Virus record (IMG/VR): IMGVR_UViG_3300023192_002962
Location: 22,117 to 86,116 of that record
From: a virus
Direction: 5' to 3' (one strand)
DNA length: 64,000 bases
Part shown: piece by piece, positions 8,758 to 17,689 of the stretch
Position numbering within the stretch: position 1 is the first letter of the stretch
Layout of the letters: every line of letters begins with the position of its first letter
The notes under the pieces: model-generated
Database searches by the model: none
Told to the model about the DNA's origin: nothing
What the model saw: the letters and a program-made list of their open reading frames with translations, nothing else
Program-made: the position numbers and the translations under genes

Positions 8758-9126
8758 ATGACAGAAAAAATAGAAGATATGATACCAGATTCATATCCAC
8801 TTGGAACAGACGGACCTTCTCAAACAGAAGTAGATTTGTTAAAGAAGAAGTATGGTAAAGTTAGAGCATGCTTTACAGGAAGTAAGGTATATATAGTTAG
8901 AATGATGAGTAGATCAGAACACATGGTTCTTCAGAATGAGATCTTTGAGAGAACCGAAGCTAATGATCCAGACTTAGATGTTGACTTTATGATTGCAAAA
9001 GATTTTACGATGTGGCCAAAGGATATTGATTGGGATAAAGAACCAGGAGGAGCAGTACCTGTACTGTCTCAAGAAGTTTCAAAATTGTCAGGATTTGTTA
9101 AGGATAAGGAAAGTATAGAATTGTAA
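8758..9126 (+). CDS. Putative tail assembly chaperone 1
   Basis: 122 residues, acidic. Residues about 27-65 read LLKKKYGKVRACFTG, SKVYIVRMMSRSEHMVLQNE: a 'KYG.V..........y..R.ltr.E' pattern recalled from tail-assembly-chaperone-like proteins (DUF6848 type) encoded before tape measure genes. The downstream gene carries the same pattern, so they appear to be related. In many phages two chaperone products come from one gene by programmed frameshifting; here they are two genes separated by a terminator. A GGAG ribosome site lies nine bases before the ATG. Confidence 0.6.
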   Translation: MTEKIEDMIPDSYPLGTDGPSQTEVDLLKKKYGKVRACFTGSKVYIVRMMSRSEHMVLQNEIFERTEANDPDLDVDFMIAKDFTMWPKDIDWDKEPGGAVPVLSQEVSKLSGFVKDKESIEL

Positions 9127-9159
9127 ACATCACCCGTATAGTGTGTTTCTTCCTGGTAC

Positions 9160-9194
9160 AAAAAAGGGTATGATTTTAATTCATACCCTTTTTT
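9160..9194 (+). terminator. Strong intrinsic terminator between the two chaperone genes
   Basis: A perfect 14-base-pair stem, AAAAAAGGGTATGA (9160-9173) with TCATACCCTTTTTT (9181-9194), around a seven-base loop. The 3' arm ends in six T residues. It begins 33 bases after the first chaperone stop and ends 18 bases before the next start codon. It would limit transcription into the giant genes. The symmetric A/T flanks could also make it work on the opposite strand. Confidence 0.88.
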
Positions 9195-9212
9195 ATTAGA
9201 CATACCTTTTAT

Positions 9213-9821
9213 ATGGATATATCAAAGAAAATAGCCGAATGGAAAGCCAAATATGGTTCAGTCTTTATAGTTTCTATTGAAGATAAGTCCATTTATTATA
9301 GAACATTAACTGCTTGGGAAATCCAAAGTATAATTGATCTCACTAAACAAAACAAAGCTTCCTTAGATATAGAAGAGTCTACGTGTTTATTTGGAGTATT
9401 AGCTCCTAGTCCTTTACCTACCTTTAGTAAACCTGGCAGTATTTCCAGTTTAAGCGAAGAGATTTGGAATAAATCAACTCTGTCAGCTGATATTATGGCA
9501 AAAACTATAAAGGATAGTAGAGAGTGGAGTGAAAGTAGCGTAGACCAAAATTATAATTTAATTATAGCAAGTGTTATGTGTAAGCTAATGCCCTCGTTAG
9601 ACTTAGCTCATCTCTTGGAGTTACCTACCACTAAACTTGTAAGGCTGGGAGCAATAGTAGAAAAGATAACAGGAGAACAATTCTTAGAAGGAGAATTACT
9701 TAGTAAACAGGGAACTAAGAAAAGCATGGGTTCTGATAGAGTTACTAATGAAATGGCAGATAAAACAGCAAATCTGTTGGCGAATGCTCTTAAACAGCAA
9801 AGAACAAAGGCTAAGATATAA
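9213..9821 (+). CDS. Putative tail assembly chaperone 2
   Basis: 202 residues. The N-terminus WKAKYGSVFIVSIEDKSIYY, then RTLTAWEIQSIIDL, mirrors the first chaperone gene's 'KYG.V ... R.lt..E' pattern, followed by an alpha-helical body and a basic C-terminus (LKQQRTKAKI). Its last base overlaps the next ATG (TAATG), which ties it to the giant gene as expected for a tape-measure chaperone. No ribosome site is visible before the ATG, and an in-frame stop at 9177-9179 rules out a longer form or direct frameshift from the upstream gene. Alternative: an unrelated minor tail protein. Confidence 0.6.
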   Translation: MDISKKIAEWKAKYGSVFIVSIEDKSIYYRTLTAWEIQSIIDLTKQNKASLDIEESTCLFGVLAPSPLPTFSKPGSISSLSEEIWNKSTLSADIMAKTIKDSREWSESSVDQNYNLIIASVMCKLMPSLDLAHLLELPTTKLVRLGAIVEKITGEQFLEGELLSKQGTKKSMGSDRVTNEMADKTANLLANALKQQRTKAKI

Positions 9822-12800
9822 TGGCAACTGACGATTATATTGATGATTTAGTGAATCCCGAGGAACAGGGTGAAAGTACAATAGCAAAAGGCATAGGCCA
9901 AGCGGCTACTACTTTAGGTATGTTTATGGGGATCCATATGGCAGCCATGTTCATAGTCACTAAAGGTAAAATGAGAGCTTTTTCTGCTCTACAAAAATCA
10001 ACCATCCCACGTATAAGAGCTGCAGCAACCCGTGCTGCTACAACAACTCATTCTTTAACTGATTTCATTGCAACAGTAGGTCAAGGAAAAGGAACTGTTT
10101 CCCGTTTAGCGCAAAGTGTTTATGCGTCAAGTACTTCTAAAACAGCAGAAACACTAAGGGCAGGATGGAAAGATATATCAGCCTATGAAAAAATTGGAAA
10201 ATTTAGAGAGCTTTCGAGGGCAAATAAAACTACTATTGTTGAACGATCTGCTGGTAAATATTTGAGGGAAGCAGCGGTATTTATGCCGTCATTCTATATA
10301 GCTGAGCATAATATAGGTATATTACATGATGGCCCAGAGAAGGAAGCAAAACCAGCCTGGTATAATTTACCAGGGCATGCTATAGGATTTGCAAAGTTTG
10401 TACCTCATATGTTGGCAATAGACTTAGGATTTAGAGGAGTATTGCATGGTGCAAAAATAGCAGCATCGCCTCTTAGGGGAATGTTAGATCCTTTAGAACA
10501 TTCTATAGCAAATTCCCCCATAGCTGACGCTGCTGTAGATGCATACAAATGGGCTGAACGTGGAGCATACAGAGAAAAGCAGATAGCAGGAATGAAGATA
10601 GGAGATATTATTGATCACATGGGTGTTGCAAAAGATGCCTTTGTTAAGTCTTTAAAAAGTCCTACTCGTACAAAAATGTGGAGACGAGATAAAGAAGTAT
10701 TTTCTGGATATGAGAGAACTACAAATTCATTGTATAAAGTATATACTCATCATAGACAGCACATAAAAGTTCTAAGAAGCCAGCTTTACACAAAGAAATT
10801 AGAGCGTTATGATAAACGTATACAAAAAGCAGGTCTGACCACTGAAGAATCCTTTAGACATAATTTTTCTGATTTTGTTAAATTTATGGACGAGCCTGGG
10901 ATTTCTGGAAGAACAGACTATCAAGAGGCACTTTATAAAAGTAATAGAGCTGCCAGTGGGAATGAATTACTCGGTAAACAATATTATAATGAGAATGCAA
11001 AGACTCCATTTATTGCTAGGATTCTTGGGTTAAAAAGAGCTAAAGCATCTGATTATAAAGCTGGTGAAAAAACACTTGGAAAAATTTACGATACTGCTAG
11101 TAAAGATAAATGGAATGAAGGCACAGATACTATTTTAGGAAAAAGGAAAAAAGATTTTGTTAGTAAACTTCTATCTAATAATACCTTTATTCAGGAAAGA
11201 TCAGGACAATCTGTAAATTTAGACTATTTAGATCCTAGATATTGGGCTACAAAAGGTCTAAATAGTTTTCCTACGATTCTGGGATACGGCGTAATTGATT
11301 TGTTTCCCTTTAAGGTTATGACAAGGAGACCTGGGGATAGAGTAATGCTTGCTTCAGGACAAGTTCCATTAACTCCTTCCCAGCAAACGGACGCTTTTGG
11401 ACGAAAATTGTTCCAGAAAGAATCACGAGCAGGCGAACTACACGTAACTTATAAAAATGTATATAATTTCTCTTCAGAATTCAATGATGGAAGTCGAGGT
11501 CTAATCATGAGAAGAGCTGGAGATAAACATTATAGTTTATGGGACTTTCAAGGATCTCAAGGAGCGAATGTTGCTGATGGTTGGGTTCAGGTAGGTAAAA
11601 ATATAAAATTAGCTTTAAGAAGTGATTCTCCTAAAGGACAAAGAGTGCATTACGAAGGTTTAGTTTCTGCTACAGATAAGAATACTAGGATGCCGGGAGA
11701 ATTTAGTTCTAATCCATTTATGAGATTTATGCAGGAGAAGCTTAGTCTTTTGGATAATAAAGGCTCTTTTCCTAGTATATTTAGAAACTTACAAATGGTA
11801 ATGCCCGAAGGGATGCAAAATTTCTTTAATGTTAGTGATGCAGTAAGGGGTTCTAGATCTAGAAAAATTTTAGAAGATCTAAAAAAATTATCACAGCATA
11901 AGGTTGACGATATTGTACAGTCTAGTCATAAGCAAATGCAAATGTTAGACATTGTTAATCGTACTAAGGCGTTATCAGAAAGAGTAAGGAGAAGAAGTTT
12001 TGACAGTACGTTGTCGGATGACTATTTTTTTAATGATATTATTAAGTTCTTAGATACGAATATGCCTGGTGATTTTTTAAAGGGTAAGAAAATACGTAGC
12101 GTAGATGATATATTTGATCTAGCTTCACACATTAGAAGAAATGTTGGAGAGAGTAATCTTAATATGTCTGAACGAGAATTGCTAAGAGTGGATGCTTTAC
12201 TTAACGAAGCTCGTTTATCCAAAGACGTACTGAGAAGAGAAGTACATCCTGAGTTACCCGTAGAAAAACTTAAAAGATTTATATATGATTATTCAGTAAA
12301 CTTCTCACGTACTAATAACTTAGGAAAACACGGTATAGAGGAAAGGATGCTTAACAAGGCGATTAAGGCCTTTGAAAATCAGCGTATAACAAAACAACAA
12401 TTAACAGATCTAGAAGTTAGTATATTTTCTACTGACTTTAGAGAGGTAATTAGAGATACAGATTTTTCTAAGGGTCGGCTACTCGAAAAAATAGGGAAAG
12501 ATGATGTTTCAAAAGTAATAGATAGTATAAAAAAGGGTTTAGTAAATAAATTCTCAGGAGCAGCAGATGGTCGTTCTGTGATAGACACAGCTCTTGCTAA
12601 CACTGGTATGTTTGAAACAGCTTACTCAAAAGCGATAGATACCGGAATTCCTGATTTAATTGATACATTACAGCTCACCATGGATAGTAACCCGTGGGTT
12701 GCCTACCCTACTGGTTTTAAAGAAGTGCTTGGACTAGGATTACGATGGGGTATATCTACGGTTGATAAACTTGTAAGTTCGTTTGGTTTAGGATGGGATA

Positions 12801-15800
12801 AAGGAAGATTTAGTACACCAGGAGAAGTGATTGGATTACAAGGTAGAAGACTTGCCACATTTAGTGCAGCTTTATTGGGGTATAGTGCCGTAGACAGCGT
12901 TACAGATGCCTCTGGCGCATTTGATGGGACATTTTTAGATGAAGGACTAACAGTTGGATTAGCCGATCAGGCAGTACGTTTACGAATGCTAGCTGCTAAA
13001 ACTTATGACGTACTTGGAGTAGATAATGCGGCTAGGTATATGGAAGGTCTTATGCCTGGTTCTATGAATGTGTTACCAGGGCTTGCTATTGGCGGCCTGG
13101 CCGGAGGCATGGTGGGCTCCGGGATTCCAGGAGCTATTGTTGGAGCCATGGTTAATGCCTATTTAGGGCCTCAATTAAAAGAAGGTCCTTTAAGTTTTTT
13201 ATCTATAGCGCCCCCACTTGCTCCATTTGTTTCAGATTTAACAAAAAGCTATGATGAAGTTCAAGATATATATGAAGGAAAAGAATTACTTGCTAGAAGA
13301 AAAGGAGCTGGATGGACATTAGGACAAACTCCTATAGAAGGTGGCCGCATAGAAGGATGGGAGCTTCATTGGTACCCAAAGCTAAAATCCCAATATAAAG
13401 CAACTCCAGTTCTTTATGGCTCTAAGGTAGAACAATTCTTAGCAAAAGATGTACCCTTATTAGATTTTTCTATAATGGATATAATCGATCCTCAATATTT
13501 AACATACAAGCATTATGAAAATAGACCATACTTAATACCGGATACCCCCTTTACAGAAGTTCCAATTATTGGACCAGTACTGGGTGCTACTCTAGGTAGG
13601 GCTTATAATTTAGTGCATCCTTTAGGTCAGGTGGATCCAATGCATGTGCAAGAGGCTGCATCGGCCTTTATGAAAGGAAACAGTTATGATTGGAAAGGTG
13701 GTGCACAGGACACGTTTGGTCCTCAATACCGAGGACTAGGGCCTGCAGGTGTTGGTTTAGCGGACAGGCAACCAGGACAACCTAATATAGGTAATATAGT
13801 TCTTTCTCCTTATGATATTAAACCATTGTTGGCAGAATCAGTATATAAAGGATGGATAGAGTGGATGGGGTTACCTGGATTTATAACATCAGCAGTAGCC
13901 TGGGGAGGGGATGAACCTTTTACTAATGTTCCTATTGCCCCTGCTGCTACTGATATGGATTCTTTTGCTAGATCTTATTGGGATTCTAATGCTGGAGATA
14001 TGGCGTTAACTAATGAATTGTTTAGAAGATTTGTTCCTAGACCTAGAACTAGTTATGAAACTGTAGATCTTATACATAATGCTATGCCTGGTTGGATACC
14101 TGAACATTTACGGACTGGAGATCCCTATTGTTTACTACCGGATACTTTAGTAGAAACTACTAATGGTTTAACTAGGTCTGAAGATATTACAGATGGTATG
14201 CTTGTTAAAACTATGTATGGAAGATTTTATCCAGTAAGTAATACTGTAAGTAGGCCTGTTGAGGAGGAAATATATTGTATAACTTTGCCTGGATTAAAAG
14301 ATTTTGAACTAAAAGTAACAGGGGAGCATCCTTTTTATATAAAGCAAGGCGATGAGTATAAGTGGGTTTTAGCTAAAAATCTTACAACAGAGCATAGAGT
14401 AACTTATCCTTTGTTACAAATACAATTAAATAATATAATAGACACTAATATTGAAATAGATGTTGAAGCTAAAATGGCTAAGCTCCTAGGTTTATTAGCT
14501 AGATGGACTAAATGGGGAAGTACCTTAGAGTATAGAGATGAAATCCCCGATAACATAACTAAAGAAATTGATAGTCTTGTAAAGCTATTGTCAATAGATT
14601 TAGAATTAATTAAGACAATAGTTTATGAACATCAGAGTGATGGAATGGCTGTTCCTTTAGTAACTTCAGATTTAGCTATAGTTTTAAATTATCTAGAACC
14701 GTTTAGAGTAAAATCTAGTACTAATGAAATAAAATATAGATTTCATTCTCAAAAAGCTGCTTATAATACGTGGACTGGTCTGTTACAAAATAAAATATTT
14801 TCGTTTATTAATAATGATACTTTGACTATACGGAATCAATTTGCTGCAGAGATTGCATATTTATTGGATATAGATATTAAGGTTACTGAATTTGAAAAGC
14901 CCTATTGTTCATTTAGCTTAGTTGATAGTAAAGTAGGCCCATTAGCAATCTTGTCTATAGAGAATATACGTAAAGAATATTATGAAGGCAATGTACACAC
15001 TATAGAAGTATCAGATGATGTTACCTATTGTCTTCCGGGAGCTATTGTTCATAATAGTAAAATTACCCATGGAGAATTATATTTACCAGGGGAAGGATAT
15101 GAAGCAGCTTTTAATCCAGATCTAACATTCCCTGTAGGAATGTCCCGACTCGGACGTTCGGCTTATGACCAAGCACTGGGCATGATAGGACTGTCTAATA
15201 TCGCAGAAGACCAAGAGGAGATTTTAGAAAAGGGTACGGCTATTCACAAAATGGTACAGAATCAGCTAATGATGATGGGCGCTACTACTAGAATTGAAGC
15301 GTTAGTTACAGATCCTAGCGCTAATCTCAGATCTTATGTGGATGTAATGTTAAAAGATCCTAGAGGTAACGAAATGCCTCTTGAAATTAAGAGTATATCT
15401 GCCAAAGGCTTTGAAAGATTAGATAGACCAAAATATTCGCATAAAATTCAGTTAAATTCTTATCTAGCAGTTATGGGAGTTAACAGGGGTAAATTTTTAT
15501 ATGTATCTCGAGAAGATCCAACAAAAACAAAGCAATTTAGTTTACAATTTGATCCTGATATGTGGGAACAAACATTAGGTAAGTTACGTGAAGCCAGATA
15601 TCTTGCTCAAGAGTTCTTATCTCAAGGTTACGGTAGGGCTGCTGAAGGATACTCATATCTGGATAGAGCTAGAGTTTTATTAAACTCAGCTCCTTATTCA
15701 AAAGAGTACCGTGAAACATTCTCATTGCTTGAAGAACAAAAAGTTAGTGGACATTTGTCAGAACAAGAATCAGCACAACTGAGTAATTTAGAAGGTTATC

Positions 15801-17689
15801 ACAAGGCAATGATGAGAAAGTATGAGATGTATCCTAGAAGGTTTACATTAGATAAACTTTTAGATCCGGATGCGGAGTATCAAAATCTATCCTCCAATGA
15901 ATATATAGAACCAGCAGATACTTATTCATTAGCTGAAAGAATAGCTGGTGCTTCATGGGAGTATGCTACCCATCTTAGATCTCCTATACATTCAAAATTA
16001 TTTGGAAGATACTCTCCAGAGGAACAGTATGATAGATTTGTAATGTATGGTGTTCCTTTTCAATCATGGGCAAGACCTTATGATACTTTTTTGAAACCCT
16101 ATGCTAGGGGACTAAGGTCCGTTACTGATCCATTGCAAGGAGCTATGTCTTTTGCAACGGGAGGATTAATATTTGGAGGAGGCCCTGGGGCCTTAGCTGG
16201 AGCAGCAATAGGTGCTGCTTATGGGTCGATGCACGGAATGTATAGAGCAATTACTGGTGACACGTATCGCCCACAGAACTTTAAAGATAAGGTAGAGATG
16301 CAAGAGTACTTTGATACAATTGAGTATATGAAAGCTGAGCAAATGTATATGGCTACAGGAAATCCAGATTATAGACGACAAATGGTAGGGACAATGAGAG
16401 GTTGGATTGAAACAAGTGGTGGTCAGTTTATGACAGTACCAAATAGTGGAGGTATACAGGGCCATTATGGATATGATCCTGGAAGTTTGTTTGGAACCTC
16501 ATCAGGACCAGCAGCCAGAGCTGCAAGGTTAATGAATAATCCATATGCCCAAGGAATTGGGACTGATCAAGGGTTCGGATCACCGTGGAAGGGATTGGCT
16601 AATGTTTATCGTCGATTATTTAAAAGTGAAAAAACAATAAAAATATTTAGAGGAGTTGATAAGTGGCATAGAGGACAAATGGTACAACAGGGTAACTTTG
16701 TCGGAGGAGGAAAATATACTCAAAGTAGTCGTGCCCCTGCATCTCCGATGTATATACCTAAATCTGAAACAGCACTATATACTTCCGGTAGTGCTAAAGA
16801 TGCAATGTCTTACGGAAGACGAGGCAGACGACCTGGAGCTCCTGAACCAACGTTGCTTGAATTTGCTGTTCCAGAAACATATGTTAGCAAAGCTGCAGTA
16901 CAAATTAAAGGTCGTGATTTTAGTCATTATGTTTTTGACGAGGGCATACCTAAACGTTTTTTAAGGAGAGTCTATTCCCCAAAAACAAGCCCCCAGAGTA
17001 GAGCCTTAAAAAAAACACAGAATCCAGCAGCTAAGAGTATAGGTGGAGACAAAGGTTTTGGATCTCCGTGGCAGGGAACAGATGACCAAGAAGCTCTTAA
17101 CTATGATGCAAATATTAATGTATTCAGCGGCTTCTCTGCTTTAGCTGCTTGGGATAGACCTTTTTGGACAGCATTCTTAGAGACTCCTGAAGATAAAAGA
17201 GATAGAATATTAGATCAGGTAGATACACGAATGGGTGATATGCTAAAAATTGCATGGGGCAGAGGTGAAGAAGTTGCAATGCCTTCAATGGATGTGTTTT
17301 TTAGTAATTATAAAAAACCGTCAGCATTAGAACCAATAATGGGACCTGATACTGATATATCTGATTATATTACCGTTACTGCCAACTCAAGCGGACTAGA
17401 TGCTCATGATTTTGGTTTTGGATGGAGAGATCAATTAAGACGAATTCAAGATTCTGCTAATGCGATTTTACCGATTAATATTCATGGAAAAGACACTCCT
17501 GCCTTTGAAGCATCGGCAGTGTCACAGGGGGACATAAGTACCGCTTTAACAAAAGTACTAACAAGGATGGGATATGAAGGAGCTAGAATACAAGTAAACT
17601 CTATGATGTCCGAAAGAGATGATACCATTCTTAAACTTAATATAAGACGAGATTCAAGTATAGATATTATAAAGGCGTTATATGGCTAG
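9821..17689 (+). CDS. Giant tape-measure-position protein with intein, PD-(D/E)XK nuclease and ART-like domain
   Basis: 2622 residues before splicing, about 2313 after removal of the 309-residue intein (residues 1437-1745). Visible in order: a hydrophobic N-terminal segment (about 28-46, GMFMGIHMAAMFIV); long alpha-helical stretches; a Gly/Ala-rich membrane-type segment (about 1085-1117); the intein; a nuclease signature with H1809, D1841, E1855, K1857 (LEIKS) and Q1877/Y1881, the RecB/Cas4-like PD-(D/E)XK pattern; a second Gly/Ala-rich segment (about 2107-2141); an ADP-ribosyltransferase-like domain (about 2265-2390) flanked by a repeated GFGSPW element. Position after the chaperones and the hydrophobic pairs suggest a tape measure or an internal ejected protein. 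It overlaps the next gene by eight bases (ATGGCTAG). Domain calls are by motif only. Confidence 0.8.
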   Translation: MATDDYIDDLVNPEEQGESTIAKGIGQAATTLGMFMGIHMAAMFIVTKGKMRAFSALQKSTIPRIRAAATRAATTTHSLTDFIATVGQGKGTVSRLAQSVYASSTSKTAETLRAGWKDISAYEKIGKFRELSRANKTTIVERSAGKYLREAAVFMPSFYIAEHNIGILHDGPEKEAKPAWYNLPGHAIGFAKFVPHMLAIDLGFRGVLHGAKIAASPLRGMLDPLEHSIANSPIADAAVDAYKWAERGAYREKQIAGMKIGDIIDHMGVAKDAFVKSLKSPTRTKMWRRDKEVFSGYERTTNSLYKVYTHHRQHIKVLRSQLYTKKLERYDKRIQKAGLTTEESFRHNFSDFVKFMDEPGISGRTDYQEALYKSNRAASGNELLGKQYYNENAKTPFIARILGLKRAKASDYKAGEKTLGKIYDTASKDKWNEGTDTILGKRKKDFVSKLLSNNTFIQERSGQSVNLDYLDPRYWATKGLNSFPTILGYGVIDLFPFKVMTRRPGDRVMLASGQVPLTPSQQTDAFGRKLFQKESRAGELHVTYKNVYNFSSEFNDGSRGLIMRRAGDKHYSLWDFQGSQGANVADGWVQVGKNIKLALRSDSPKGQRVHYEGLVSATDKNTRMPGEFSSNPFMRFMQEKLSLLDNKGSFPSIFRNLQMVMPEGMQNFFNVSDAVRGSRSRKILEDLKKLSQHKVDDIVQSSHKQMQMLDIVNRTKALSERVRRRSFDSTLSDDYFFNDIIKFLDTNMPGDFLKGKKIRSVDDIFDLASHIRRNVGESNLNMSERELLRVDALLNEARLSKDVLRREVHPELPVEKLKRFIYDYSVNFSRTNNLGKHGIEERMLNKAIKAFENQRITKQQLTDLEVSIFSTDFREVIRDTDFSKGRLLEKIGKDDVSKVIDSIKKGLVNKFSGAADGRSVIDTALANTGMFETAYSKAIDTGIPDLIDTLQLTMDSNPWVAYPTGFKEVLGLGLRWGISTVDKLVSSFGLGWDKGRFSTPGEVIGLQGRRLATFSAALLGYSAVDSVTDASGAFDGTFLDEGLTVGLADQAVRLRMLAAKTYDVLGVDNAARYMEGLMPGSMNVLPGLAIGGLAGGMVGSGIPGAIVGAMVNAYLGPQLKEGPLSFLSIAPPLAPFVSDLTKSYDEVQDIYEGKELLARRKGAGWTLGQTPIEGGRIEGWELHWYPKLKSQYKATPVLYGSKVEQFLAKDVPLLDFSIMDIIDPQYLTYKHYENRPYLIPDTPFTEVPIIGPVLGATLGRAYNLVHPLGQVDPMHVQEAASAFMKGNSYDWKGGAQDTFGPQYRGLGPAGVGLADRQPGQPNIGNIVLSPYDIKPLLAESVYKGWIEWMGLPGFITSAVAWGGDEPFTNVPIAPAATDMDSFARSYWDSNAGDMALTNELFRRFVPRPRTSYETVDLIHNAMPGWIPEHLRTGDPYCLLPDTLVETTNGLTRSEDITDGMLVKTMYGRFYPVSNTVSRPVEEEIYCITLPGLKDFELKVTGEHPFYIKQGDEYKWVLAKNLTTEHRVTYPLLQIQLNNIIDTNIEIDVEAKMAKLLGLLARWTKWGSTLEYRDEIPDNITKEIDSLVKLLSIDLELIKTIVYEHQSDGMAVPLVTSDLAIVLNYLEPFRVKSSTNEIKYRFHSQKAAYNTWTGLLQNKIFSFINNDTLTIRNQFAAEIAYLLDIDIKVTEFEKPYCSFSLVDSKVGPLAILSIENIRKEYYEGNVHTIEVSDDVTYCLPGAIVHNSKITHGELYLPGEGYEAAFNPDLTFPVGMSRLGRSAYDQALGMIGLSNIAEDQEEILEKGTAIHKMVQNQLMMMGATTRIEALVTDPSANLRSYVDVMLKDPRGNEMPLEIKSISAKGFERLDRPKYSHKIQLNSYLAVMGVNRGKFLYVSREDPTKTKQFSLQFDPDMWEQTLGKLREARYLAQEFLSQGYGRAAEGYSYLDRARVLLNSAPYSKEYRETFSLLEEQKVSGHLSEQESAQLSNLEGYHKAMMRKYEMYPRRFTLDKLLDPDAEYQNLSSNEYIEPADTYSLAERIAGASWEYATHLRSPIHSKLFGRYSPEEQYDRFVMYGVPFQSWARPYDTFLKPYARGLRSVTDPLQGAMSFATGGLIFGGGPGALAGAAIGAAYGSMHGMYRAITGDTYRPQNFKDKVEMQEYFDTIEYMKAEQMYMATGNPDYRRQMVGTMRGWIETSGGQFMTVPNSGGIQGHYGYDPGSLFGTSSGPAARAARLMNNPYAQGIGTDQGFGSPWKGLANVYRRLFKSEKTIKIFRGVDKWHRGQMVQQGNFVGGGKYTQSSRAPASPMYIPKSETALYTSGSAKDAMSYGRRGRRPGAPEPTLLEFAVPETYVSKAAVQIKGRDFSHYVFDEGIPKRFLRRVYSPKTSPQSRALKKTQNPAAKSIGGDKGFGSPWQGTDDQEALNYDANINVFSGFSALAAWDRPFWTAFLETPEDKRDRILDQVDTRMGDMLKIAWGRGEEVAMPSMDVFFSNYKKPSALEPIMGPDTDISDYITVTANSSGLDAHDFGFGWRDQLRRIQDSANAILPINIHGKDTPAFEASAVSQGDISTALTKVLTRMGYEGARIQVNSMMSERDDTILKLNIRRDSSIDIIKALYG
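14129..15055 (+). other. Intein with degenerate LAGLIDADG region
   Basis: 309 residues in frame within the giant gene. Block A: Cys1 in YCLLPDTLVETTNG. Block B: VTGEHPFYIK with the T-x-x-H pattern. Block F/G: VHTIEVSDDVTYCLPGAIVHN ends in His-Asn, followed by Ser as the first extein residue. All splicing residues are present, so splicing should work. The centre holds AKLLGLLARWTKWGS, which resembles the first LAGLIDADG helix but lacks the catalytic acidic residue, so the homing endonuclease looks decayed. The length lies between mini-inteins (about 140) and full inteins with endonuclease (over 330). Joined exteins read RTGDPY-SKITHGELYLPG. Confidence 0.9.

Noticed and set aside
8758-9821. Programmed frameshift joining the two chaperone genes
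   Set aside because: The frame of the second gene has a stop at 9177-9179 between them, and the A-rich slippery-looking run at 9160 lies after the first gene's stop inside a terminator stem.
16656-16964. 102-codon open frame on the + strand overlapping the ART-like domain
   Set aside because: Off-frame shadow of the giant gene, low-complexity composition and no ribosome site.
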